DNA of 64,000 nucleotides, from the NCBI RefSeq assembly GCF_900105515.1, contig NZ_FNSY01000001.1, forward strand, positions 1,364,001 to 1,428,000, read 5' to 3'. Below are positions 55,777 to 63,144 of the stretch, in pieces. This stretch comes from Streptomyces sp. 2131.1 (lineage in GTDB: Bacteria; Actinomycetota; Actinomycetes; Streptomycetales; Streptomycetaceae). Each line of letters opens with the position of its first letter. Within the stretch, counting starts at the first letter, position 1. Below the pieces are notes generated by a model. That model did not search any database. It saw only the letters and a list, made by a program, of their open reading frames with translations, and was not told where the DNA came from. The position numbers were made by a program, and so were the translations under genes.

Positions 55777-55977
55777 TCATGCGCAACAGGTCGGGCCCAT
55801 GTCGGGAGTCACGCACCCGAGGATTCCCGTGCTATAGGTCGAAGTCGCGCAGGTGAGCCGCGTGAAGCCGGCAACGGGGGTCAGCGGCGCATCGTCCGCC
55901 ACTGCGATCTGGAGCTCCAGGTCGAAGTCCGACAGTTCAGCCTCGGACTGGGCGGGAAGGAGTGTACTCGCAGTCAT
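55777..55977 (-). CDS. lanA: Lanthipeptide precursor peptide
   Basis: A 66-residue precursor. The leader (about 1-37) has ELSDFDLELQIAV (residues 14-26), a version of the class I FNLD/FDLDL box recognised by LanB and LanC. The core (from about Phe38) contains nine Ser/Thr and four Cys (43, 55, 64, 65), ending in TCCA. STGILGC (49-55) resembles ring C of nisin (TGALMGC). The cleavage site is not certain; VAG before Phe38 is one option. The ATG has AAGGAG six bases upstream. No other Ser/Thr/Cys-rich peptide is nearby. Any mature structure is inference. Confidence 0.88.
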   Translation of the reverse strand: MTASTLLPAQSEAELSDFDLELQIAVADDAPLTPVAGFTRLTCATSTYSTGILGCVTPDMGPTCCA

Positions 55978-55996
55978 CGATGACTCCTTAAATCCA

Positions 55997-56014
55997 TTCC
56001 CACGATTGTGGGAA
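55997..56014. promoter_or_regulatory. Inverted repeat before lanA
   Basis: TTCCCAC and GTGGGAA form a 7-bp perfect repeat with four bases between, 20-37 bases before the lanA start. It could be an operator or fold near the ribosome-binding site. No regulator gene is in the cluster. The gap from here to the IS at 56173 is AT-rich and may hold the promoter. Confidence 0.4.
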
Positions 56015-56172
56015 ATCTTGTGGCGAGTCTGCCGAGATACGGTGGAGCCAGCAATGGACTTGAGCAAGATTTGAGGTTCACATAAGGACATGCCATTATT
56101 ATGCTGCCGCCACATGTCTTCGACCTTTATATCGGAATAAATGGGTCGCAGCTGGTTCGGCGCTGAGTCATT

Positions 56173-56184
56173 GAGCGTTTTCAG
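56173..56184 (+). repeat. Left terminal inverted repeat of the IS
   Basis: GAGCGTTTTCAG, exact complement of the right end; preceded by ATT. Confidence 0.8.
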
Positions 56185-56289
56185 TGTGGCCACTGATTGG
56201 GCGACGGGGCGGTGTGTGGGCAGAGTGCGCAACGGACAGGGTTACCGTGCCGTTGAGGGATATGTTCGACGTCTCGACTCAGCAGCAAC

Positions 56290-56768
56290 AGGAGCCCTGT
56301 TGGTTACATATCCTGCCGCACTCGACCTGCCCCACGCCCTGGTCAAGTGGGTCACGAGGCTCATCTCCACCCGCGAGGGTGACCGGCGGTGCAAACTTCC
56401 GTCGCACCGCCGTGCGCTGGATATCCGTCGGCATCGCCCACGCCTAGGTGGCTGTCGCCGTCACTGCCAGGCAGCACCCATGACCTGACGGCCGCCCGCA
56501 CCCACAAGATCCTCCGGATCTGCGAACGCCAGGGCATCCCGGTCCTCGCCGACATGGCCTAGCCACCACCGCCGAGCGCCGACCGCCCAAGGGCGAACTC
56601 ACCCTCACCCAGCGGACCAGGAACCGAGCCCTGTCCGCAGCCAGGGCACCCGTTGAACGCGGCGTGGCACGGCTGAAGACCTGGCAGATCTTCCGCAGAT
56701 CGCGCATCGGCCCCAACCGCATGAGCGTCATCACCAAAGCCGTCCTCACCGTGGAGAGACAACGCTGA
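56290..56768 (+). pseudogene. Transposase remnant (IS5-like DDE type)
   Basis: Broken in several frames. Near 56297 the N-terminal TYPAALDLPHALVKWVTRL is followed by TREGDRRCKLPSHRRAL, typical of Streptomyces IS5-group transposases. The central DDE part is missing. At about 56490-56560 comes LTAARTHKILRICERQGIPV and an in-frame stop, and after a frame change NRALSAARAPVERGVARLKT leads to TKAVLTVERQR and the natural stop. These match the two ends of one family, so this is an internal deletion plus frameshifts. It is not functional. Confidence 0.75.
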
Positions 56769-56776
56769 AAACGCTC
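56765..56776 (-). repeat. Right terminal inverted repeat of the IS
   Basis: CTGAAAACGCTC, followed by ATT; it begins inside the transposase stop region. Confidence 0.8.
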
Positions 56777-56894
56777 ATTGAGCTCTTTCGATCTGACCAC
56801 TACCTATCGAGGGCTGGGCTGTGAAGCGCACCGAGCCAGGTTCCCCGGCTGCTGATCGAGATGTATCTCGTCGCAGTCACGCTACTCGGGAGCC

Positions 56895-57596
56895 TTGCCG
56901 GTCATCCGAACTGCCGCACTCGATCTGTCGTACACAGTCGCGGAGTGCGGCTCCATGCTGATCATCACCCGTTACAGCGGCGGCCACAAGAACAGCCAGT
57001 CGCTGCCGCTCCTGTACCGGCTGGCGAGCCGGGGCTGGGTGACCATCAGCGCCAACTACCGGCTGAAGCCGCAGGTCCGGCATCCCGAGCACATGATCGA
57101 CCTGAAGCGGGTGATCGCCTGGGCGAGGGAGCACGCCCACGAGTACGGTGCCGACCCCTCGACCCTGTTCGTGGCGGGCAGTTCGGCGGGCGGCCACATG
57201 GGCTCGATCGCCGCACTGACGCCGAACGACCCCGCGTTCCAGCCGGGTTTCGAGGACGCCGACACCTCGGTCACCGGGCTCGTGGTGCTGAACGGCTTCC
57301 TCGGCCCGTACTGGCACCAGGGCCCCGAGTCGTCCCCGCTGGGCCGTGCCCGGCCGGACGCGCCGCCCATGCTGATCGTCCATGGCGACTTGGACCCGCT
57401 GGTGCCGGCCGCCGGCATCCGCGAGGTGGCCGAGAGGCTGCGCTACGCGTCCGAGAGCCCGGTCGTGTACGCCGAGCTTCGGGGCGGGAACCACGCCTTC
57501 GACCTGTACCACTCGCTGCGGTTCGACGCGGTGGTGGACGCGGTCGAGGCGTTCACCGCCTGGGTCAGATCGCGGGAGCGGTCACCCCGGGCGTGA
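56895..57596 (+). pseudogene. Alpha/beta hydrolase (HSL-type esterase), 5' end damaged
   Basis: A 233-codon open frame of a lipase/esterase of the HSL kind. The active Ser lies in FVAGSSAGGHMGS (near residue 98), the Asp in VHGDLDPLVPA and the His in GGNHAFDLY, so the catalytic triad is complete. The N-terminal part lacks the HGGG oxyanion segment; where it should be, the frame reads ITRYSGGHKNSQS, and only from SLPLLYRLASRGWVTISANY does it match the family. The start lies 118 bases after the IS, so the 5' end has probably been lost or scrambled by the insertion event. It might still be a short active protein. Its 3' end overlaps the convergent GH31 gene by 32 bases. Confidence 0.55.
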
Positions 57597-59817
57597 CGGT
57601 CACCGCCTCGTACGGCCGGTCCGTGTCGGCGGTGACCCGCAGCGTGCCGCCCTCGTGGACCACCTCGTACGTGGCGGCGGGCCCGCCCGTGAGGCCGGGG
57701 ACGGTCACCGTGCGGTGGAGGTCGCCGGTGCCCTCGGGGGCGTACACGCGCAGCTGGAGGTTGTCCGTCCAGTCGCCGTCGGGCCGGGAGGTGTCCGCGC
57801 CCAGCGGGAGGACCGCGCCGGGGCGGACCAGCAGCGGGAGGCTGTCGAAGCCGTAGGTGCCCCGGTGCCAGGCGGGGCCGGTGACCGTCTCGCCGGTGAG
57901 CAGATGGGTCCAGGTGCCCTCGGGGACGTAGTACTCGGCCTCGCCGTCCTCGCTGAAGACGGGGGCGACCAGGAGGTCCGGGCCGAGCATGTACTGCCGG
58001 TCGGCGGTGCGGGCGGCCGGGTCGTCCGGGAACTCCAGGAGCATCGGGCGCATGACGGGGACGCCGGTGCGGTGGGCCTCGACGGCCGCCCCGTACAGGT
58101 AGGGCATCAGGCGGTGCTTGAGCTCCGTGAAGCGCCGGGCGACTTCGACGGCCTCGTCGCCGAACTCCCACGGCACGCGGTACGACGAGGAGCCGTGCAG
58201 CCGGCTGTGCGAGGAGAGCAGCCCGAAGGCGAGCCAGCGCTTGAAGACGGCGGGGTCCGGGGTGCCCTCGAAGCCGCCGATGTCGTGGCTCCAGAAGCCG
58301 AAGCCGGACAGGCTCAGGGACAGACCGCCGCGCAGGGACTCCGCCATCGCCTCGAAGGAGGACCAGCAGTCGCCGCCCCAGTGGACGGGGAACTGCTGGC
58401 CGCCGGCCGTGGCGGACCGGGCGAAGAGGACGGCCTCGCCCTGGCCGCGCTCCTTCTCCAGGAGCTCGAAGACGGCCTTGTTGTACAGGTGCGTGTAGTA
58501 GTTGTGCATGCGCTCCGGGTCGGAGCCGTCGTGCCAGACGACGTCGGTGGGGATGCGCTCGCCGAAGTCCGTCTTGAAGCCGTCGACGCCCTGGCCGAGG
58601 AGCGTGCCCAGCTTGCCCTGGAACCAGGCGGTGGCTTCGGGGTTGGTGAAGTCCACCAGTGCCATGCCCGCCTGCCACTTGTCCCACTGCCAGACGTCGC
58701 CGTCCGGCGTGCGGACGAAGTAGCCCCTGTCCGCGCCCTCCGCGTACAGGGGGCTCTTCTGCGCGATGTACGGGTTGATCCAGACGCAGATCCGCAGGCC
58801 CCTGTCCTTGAGCCGGGCGAGCATGCCCTCCGGGTCGGGGAAGACGGCCGGGTCCCACTCGAAGTCGCACCACTGGTACTCGCGCATCCAGAAGCAGTCG
58901 AAGTGGAAGACGGAGAGCGGGATGCCGCGCTCGGCCATGCCGTCCACGAACGAGGTGACGGTCGCCTCGTCGTAGGAGGTGGTGAACGAGGTGGTGAGCC
59001 AGAGTCCGAAGGACCAGGCCGGGGGGAGGGCCGGGCGGCCCGTGAGCGCGGTGTAGCGGGACAGGACGTCCTTGGGGGTGGGCCCGGCGACGACGAAGTA
59101 CTCCAGCGTCTGGTCCTCGACGCTGAACTGCACCTGGCCGACCGCCTCGGAGCCGACCTCGAAGGACACCTTGCCGGGGTGGTTGACGAAGACTCCGTAC
59201 CCGCGCGAGGAGAGGTAGAACGGGACGTTCTTGTACGCCTGCTCGCTGCTGGTGCCGCCGTCCGCCTGCCACATGTCGACGGCCTGGCCGTTCTTGACGT
59301 ACGGGGTGAACCGCTCGCCGAGTCCGTAGACGTTCTCGCCGACGCCGAGCGCGAGCTGGGCGACCATGTGGTGGGTGCCGTCGCCGGTGGTGGCGAAGGC
59401 GGTCCCCTTGCGTCCGGCGGCGGTCAGGAGCCGGCCGTCCGCGTCCCGGAATTCGAGCCCGAAGCCTCCGTCGGCGGGGACGCGGAGGGTGAGCGGTCCG
59501 CTCGTCAGCTCGGCGGCGGCGCCGTCCTCGCGGGTGGCGGCGGAGGGATCGCCGGTCGCGCCGGGCAGGGCGAAGTCCGGGCCCGGGTGGCGCTTGCCCG
59601 CCAGGTGGGTGACGCGGACCCCGATGACGCCTTCGGCGGGGGCGTACGCCTCCACGGTGATCAGGGGCGCGTTCAGCGTGTCCCCGCGGCGCGTCACGCG
59701 CTGGACGGCGGCGTACGCGGTGAGGCCGCCGTCGTCGAGGCGGAGGTCGCGGAGTTCGGTGGCGTACGAGGCGTGGACTCCGTCTCGCATCTGCCAGAAG
59801 CCGTCGGTGAACTTCAT
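57565..59817 (-). CDS. GH31 alpha-xylosidase (YicI type)
   Basis: A 750-residue cytosolic glycosidase. Its length and motifs match YicI-like alpha-xylosidases: an N-terminal beta domain (GENVYGLGERFTPYVKNGQ), catalytic barrel with the nucleophile Asp near 415 (GVDGFKTDFGERIP) and the acid/base Asp near 481 (VHWGGDCWSSF), then FWSHDIGGFEGTPDP and a C-terminal beta domain. It releases alpha-xylose from xyloglucan oligosaccharides or related sugars. No signal peptide, so it acts on imported oligosaccharides, fitting the divergent ABC importer. The promoter sits under a LacI-type operator. The ATG begins the canonical MKFTDGFWQMRDGV. Confidence 0.9.
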   Translation of the reverse strand: MKFTDGFWQMRDGVHASYATELRDLRLDDGGLTAYAAVQRVTRRGDTLNAPLITVEAYAPAEGVIGVRVTHLAGKRHPGPDFALPGATGDPSAATREDGAAAELTSGPLTLRVPADGGFGLEFRDADGRLLTAAGRKGTAFATTGDGTHHMVAQLALGVGENVYGLGERFTPYVKNGQAVDMWQADGGTSSEQAYKNVPFYLSSRGYGVFVNHPGKVSFEVGSEAVGQVQFSVEDQTLEYFVVAGPTPKDVLSRYTALTGRPALPPAWSFGLWLTTSFTTSYDEATVTSFVDGMAERGIPLSVFHFDCFWMREYQWCDFEWDPAVFPDPEGMLARLKDRGLRICVWINPYIAQKSPLYAEGADRGYFVRTPDGDVWQWDKWQAGMALVDFTNPEATAWFQGKLGTLLGQGVDGFKTDFGERIPTDVVWHDGSDPERMHNYYTHLYNKAVFELLEKERGQGEAVLFARSATAGGQQFPVHWGGDCWSSFEAMAESLRGGLSLSLSGFGFWSHDIGGFEGTPDPAVFKRWLAFGLLSSHSRLHGSSSYRVPWEFGDEAVEVARRFTELKHRLMPYLYGAAVEAHRTGVPVMRPMLLEFPDDPAARTADRQYMLGPDLLVAPVFSEDGEAEYYVPEGTWTHLLTGETVTGPAWHRGTYGFDSLPLLVRPGAVLPLGADTSRPDGDWTDNLQLRVYAPEGTGDLHRTVTVPGLTGGPAATYEVVHEGGTLRVTADTDRPYEAVTVTPGVTAPAI

Positions 59818-59849
59818 GGGGGGTCCGTTCCTGTGGGGTCCTGATTTTG

Positions 59850-59877
59850 ATCGTACACAAAACAAACTTTTGTCGAA
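59850..59877 (-). promoter_or_regulatory. Predicted promoter of GH31 gene
   Basis: On the minus strand TTCGAC and TACGAT are 16 bases apart. The -35 hexamer is one arm of the palindromic operator, so a bound repressor would block it. Transcription would start about 25 bases before the ATG. Confidence 0.5.
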
Positions 59878-59887
59878 GCGCTTCGAC
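59872..59887. promoter_or_regulatory. LacI-family operator
   Basis: GTCGAAGCGCTTCGAC, a perfect 16-base palindrome with the central GCGC of LacI/CebR-type operators and the CGAA/TTCG arms reported for xylan/xyloside regulators. It lies between the GH31 gene and the ABC operon and may control both. The regulator gene is not in the window. Confidence 0.65.
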
Positions 59888-59961
59888 TGGCCGGCCGGAA
59901 CCTTTGAATCCGTCGGGAGACCGGCCCGGAGACCCGTTGCGACCGGGGATGTTGCCCCTGT

Positions 59962-59977
59962 GTGACGTGCACGTCAC
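59962..59977. promoter_or_regulatory. Second palindrome in the GH31/ABC gap
   Basis: GTGACGTGCACGTCAC is a perfect 16-base palindrome 110 bases upstream of the binding-protein gene. It is not a CRP-like site because the half-sites are 8 and not 6 apart. It may be a second regulator's operator. Confidence 0.45.
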
Positions 59978-60087
59978 CAGGACGGTCTAGAAAACGGACG
60001 ACCGCATGCCGTATTAGTACTGGCAGCAAACAAATCGGTCGGACGGCAGCGCAGCCGCCCGGGCCCTTGCCGACAAGAGGCAGCTGA

Positions 60088-61317
60088 ATGTCGAACCGCT
60101 TCACCCCACGGGTCGCCGTCCCGCTCACCGTCGTCTCCGCGCTGATCGGCGGTGCGGTCCTGTCGGGCTGCGGCCAGCAGCGGGACCCTGACGTCTACAC
60201 CGTGCTCAACTCCTCGACCGACGAGTCCTACCACCGGTGGGACGCCCAGACGCTGGCCCGGTGCGGCAAGCAGCTGGGGGTGACCATCGAGCAGCAGAGC
60301 GTCCCGGCCGCGCAGGTGATGACGAAGGCCCTGCGGATGGCGTCGTCGAAGTCCCTGCCGGACGTGCTCCAGCTGGACGCCTCCGAGATGCCGACGTTCG
60401 CCGAGGCCGGCGGGCTGATCCCGCTGAAGGACCTCGGGCTGACCACGAAGGACATCCCAGAGGGGATCGTGGACTTCGGCTCGTACGAGGGCACGTACTA
60501 CGGGGCCGCCCGCACGGTGAACACGCTGGCGCTCTTCTACAACAAGGACACCCTCGACAAGGCCGGCCTGAAGGTCCCCACCACCTGGGCCGAGATGCGC
60601 GACACCGCGCAGAAGCTCACGCACGGCAGGCAGTACGGTCTGGCGCTCAGCGCGGGCGGCGCGGAGGACGGCGTCTTCCAGTTCACGCCCTTCATGTGGT
60701 CCAACGGCGGCGACGAGAAGAAGCTCGACACCCCCGAGGTGGCCGGGGCGCTGGACTACTGGAAGAGCCTCCTCAAGGACGGCTCGCTGTCCAAGTCGAC
60801 GGTCAACTGGACCCAGGCCGACGTCAACGACCAGTTCATGGCGGGCAACGCGGCGATGATGATCAACGGCCCCTGGCAGGTGGAGACCCTGAACTCCAAA
60901 AAGGGGCTGAACTGGGGCATCGCCGAGATCCCGGTCCCGAAGGCCGGCGACGACTCGGTGGGCCCGCTGGGCGGCGGCGTACTCACCGTGCCCAACACCG
61001 GTGACGAGGAGCGGGAGAAGATGTCCGCGAAGATCATCGGCTGCATGTCCGGCGAGCAGGAGCAGATCACCTACGCGCTGAACAGCTGGATGGTCCCGGC
61101 CAACGCCAAGGCCGCCGCCGAGTGGCGTACGAAGGTGCCGGAGCTGGACGCCCTGGCCGACCAGGTCGCCACCGCCCGCTCCCGTACCGCCGAGCTCGGT
61201 GCCCGGTGGTCGTCCGTGTCCCTCGCGCTCCAGAGCGCGTTCCAGTCCGCCCTGACCGGCGAGTCCAGCGAGGCCGCCCTCGCCCGCGCCCAGAAGCGCG
61301 CGACGAGCGGGAACTGA
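60088..61317 (+). CDS. Sugar-binding lipoprotein of ABC importer
   Basis: A 409-residue family-1 solute-binding lipoprotein. The signal peptide (VAVPLTVVSALIGGAVLSGC) ends in the lipobox LSGC. Mature motifs include SKSLPDVLQLDASEMPTFAE, TVNTLALFYNKDTLDKAGL, TPFMWSNGGDEKKLDTPEV and MAGNAAMMINGPWQVE, which form the sugar-binding cleft and hinge. Neighbouring GH31 and GH1 genes suggest a di- or oligosaccharide of glucose or xylose as ligand. It leads a four-gene operon. Confidence 0.87.
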   Translation: MSNRFTPRVAVPLTVVSALIGGAVLSGCGQQRDPDVYTVLNSSTDESYHRWDAQTLARCGKQLGVTIEQQSVPAAQVMTKALRMASSKSLPDVLQLDASEMPTFAEAGGLIPLKDLGLTTKDIPEGIVDFGSYEGTYYGAARTVNTLALFYNKDTLDKAGLKVPTTWAEMRDTAQKLTHGRQYGLALSAGGAEDGVFQFTPFMWSNGGDEKKLDTPEVAGALDYWKSLLKDGSLSKSTVNWTQADVNDQFMAGNAAMMINGPWQVETLNSKKGLNWGIAEIPVPKAGDDSVGPLGGGVLTVPNTGDEEREKMSAKIIGCMSGEQEQITYALNSWMVPANAKAAAEWRTKVPELDALADQVATARSRTAELGARWSSVSLALQSAFQSALTGESSEAALARAQKRATSGN

Positions 61318-61328
61318 GGTAACGAACC

Positions 61329-62276
61329 ATGTCGACCACCACCGCCGCCGCGGCGCCCCTCACGAAGAAGACCGCGAAGCCGCCGAACCCGGGCCGCGTG
61401 CGGCGCCGCAGGCGGCTCGCCCAGTGGGGCTTCATCGCCCCCGCCGTGATCTTCATGGCGCTGTTCTTCGGCTATCCGCTCGTCCGCAACATCGTGATGA
61501 GCTTCCAGGACTACTCGCCGTCCACCTTCTTCACGGGCGAGTCCCCGTTCAACGGGACGGACAACTGGAGCAAGGTCTTCAACGACGAGCTCTTCGGCAA
61601 GGCCCTGTGGCACACGATCCTGTTCACCATCGGCTCGCTCATCGGCCAGTTCTGCATCGGCCTGGGCCTGGCGGTCTTCTTCACCCGCCGCTTCCCGCTC
61701 AACGGCGTGCTGCGGTCGCTGATCCTGCTGCCGTGGCTGGTGCCGATGGTCGTCTCGGGTGTCGTCTGGCGGCGCATCCTCGACCAGGACACCGGCGTCC
61801 TCAACTCCTTCCTCGGCACGATCGGCCTCGGCGGCGACACCCCGTGGCTGACCAGCACGAGCATGGCGCTGATCTCGGTGATCCTGGTGAACATCTGGAT
61901 CGGTATCCCGTTCAACATGGTGATCCTCTACGGCGGCCTCCAGGAGGTCCCGAAGGAGCTGTACGAGGCCGCCTCGCTGGACGGCGCGTCCGCCTGGCGG
62001 TCGTTCCGCTCGATCACGCTGCCGATGCTGCGGCCGGTGATCACCGTGGTGCTCGTGCTCGGCTTCATGTCGACGGTCAAGATCCTCGACCTGATCCTGG
62101 CCCTCACCGACGGCGGCCCCGCCGACTCCACCCAGACCCTCGGCACCCTCACGTACCAGAACTCCTTCGTCCAGCTGGACTTCGGCGCGGGCGCCGTGGT
62201 CGGCAACATCCTGATCCTGATCTCCGCCGTCTTCGCGGTGTTCTACCTGCGGGCCAACCGCAACGAGGGGAAGTGA
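61329..62276 (+). CDS. Sugar ABC permease, MalF type
   Basis: A 315-residue permease with six helices after a basic cytosolic leader ([14 protein letters not shown]). EAA loop: [20 protein letters not shown]. It forms the channel with the next product. It starts 11 bases after the binding-protein gene. No ATPase is encoded here; sharing of MsiK is likely. Confidence 0.87.
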   Translation: MSTTTAAAAPLTKKTAKPPNPGRVRRRRRLAQWGFIAPAVIFMALFFGYPLVRNIVMSFQDYSPSTFFTGESPFNGTDNWSKVFNDELFGKALWHTILFTIGSLIGQFCIGLGLAVFFTRRFPLNGVLRSLILLPWLVPMVVSGVVWRRILDQDTGVLNSFLGTIGLGGDTPWLTSTSMALISVILVNIWIGIPFNMVILYGGLQEVPKELYEAASLDGASAWRSFRSITLPMLRPVITVVLVLGFMSTVKILDLILALTDGGPADSTQTLGTLTYQNSFVQLDFGAGAVVGNILILISAVFAVFYLRANRNEGK

Positions 62277-62281
62277 CCGGC

Positions 62282-63136
62282 ATGGCGAGCTCCGTGCGTA
62301 CCCCCGCCGCCCCCACGCCCACCACCGGCCGGCCGAAGCGGCGCTGGGGCGCCATGCTCTTCGGCATCCTGGTGCTGTGCGTGATGCTGTTCCCGCTGTA
62401 CTGGATGGTGAACACCGCGCTCCAGCCCGAGTCCGGGCTGCTGGAGGTCGACCCCGTCCCGCACGGCCTGGACCTGTCGGGCTTCCGCTCGGCGCTCACG
62501 GACCAGGGCGGCAATCTGCTGACCTCGCTCGCCGTGGCGCTCGGCGCGGTCGCGATCTGCCTGGCGATCTCGGCGCCCGCCGCGTACGGGCTGGCGCAGT
62601 TCAAGCTGCGCGGCACCCGGACGATCGTGTTCGGCACGCTGATCACCCAGATGGTGCCGGGCATCGTCATCGCCAACGCCCTGTACAGCGCGTACGTGGA
62701 CCTCGGCCTGGTCAACTCGTACGCCGGTCTGATGCTGGCCGACGCCTCGCTCGGCATCCCGTTCGCGATCGTCCTGATGCGGTCGTTCATGGTCGCCATC
62801 CCGCGCGAGGTCATCGAGGCGGCCGAGGTCGACGGGGCCGGGCGCTTCCGTACGTTCGTGCAGGTCGTGCTGCCGATGAGCCGCAACTCGCTGATCACGG
62901 CCGGGCTGTTCTCGTTCCTTTACGCGTGGAGCGACTTCATGTTCGCGCTGACGCTGAACACCACGGACGACGTCAAGCCGATCACGCTGGGCATCTACCA
63001 GTACATCGGCGCCCATGTCGGCGACTGGGGTTCGGTGATGGCCGCCTCGGTGCTGTCCGCGGTGCCGGCGGCGGTCCTGCTCGTCCTCTCGCAGAAGTAC
63101 ATCGCCGCCGGGATCACCGGCGGCTCCGTCAAGTAG
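62282..63136 (+). CDS. Sugar ABC permease, MalG type
   Basis: A 284-residue permease with six helices. EAA loop: [20 protein letters not shown]. An in-frame GTG nine bases earlier overlaps the previous stop and could be the true start; the ATG is used here. It completes the channel of the importer. Confidence 0.87.
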   Translation: MASSVRTPAAPTPTTGRPKRRWGAMLFGILVLCVMLFPLYWMVNTALQPESGLLEVDPVPHGLDLSGFRSALTDQGGNLLTSLAVALGAVAICLAISAPAAYGLAQFKLRGTRTIVFGTLITQMVPGIVIANALYSAYVDLGLVNSYAGLMLADASLGIPFAIVLMRSFMVAIPREVIEAAEVDGAGRFRTFVQVVLPMSRNSLITAGLFSFLYAWSDFMFALTLNTTDDVKPITLGIYQYIGAHVGDWGSVMAASVLSAVPAAVLLVLSQKYIAAGITGGSVK

Positions 63137-63144
63137 GGGTATGC

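Larger units (their letters stand above)
56173..56776 (+). mobile_element. Decayed IS5-like insertion sequence with terminal repeats and target duplication
   Basis: A 604-base element bounded by perfect 12-base inverted repeats GAGCGTTTTCAG / CTGAAAACGCTC, with further partly matching bases inside. Direct ATT copies flank it at 56170-56172 and 56777-56779, as expected of a 3-bp target duplication. The inside holds pieces of a DDE transposase but is much shorter than a complete element, so it is internally deleted and cannot move alone. It lies on the precursor side of the lanthipeptide island. Confidence 0.8.

Noticed and set aside
59962..59977. CRP/FNR-type site
   Set aside because: Half-sites TGTGA/TCAC are separated by 8 bases, not 6, so the known actinobacterial CRP consensus does not fit.
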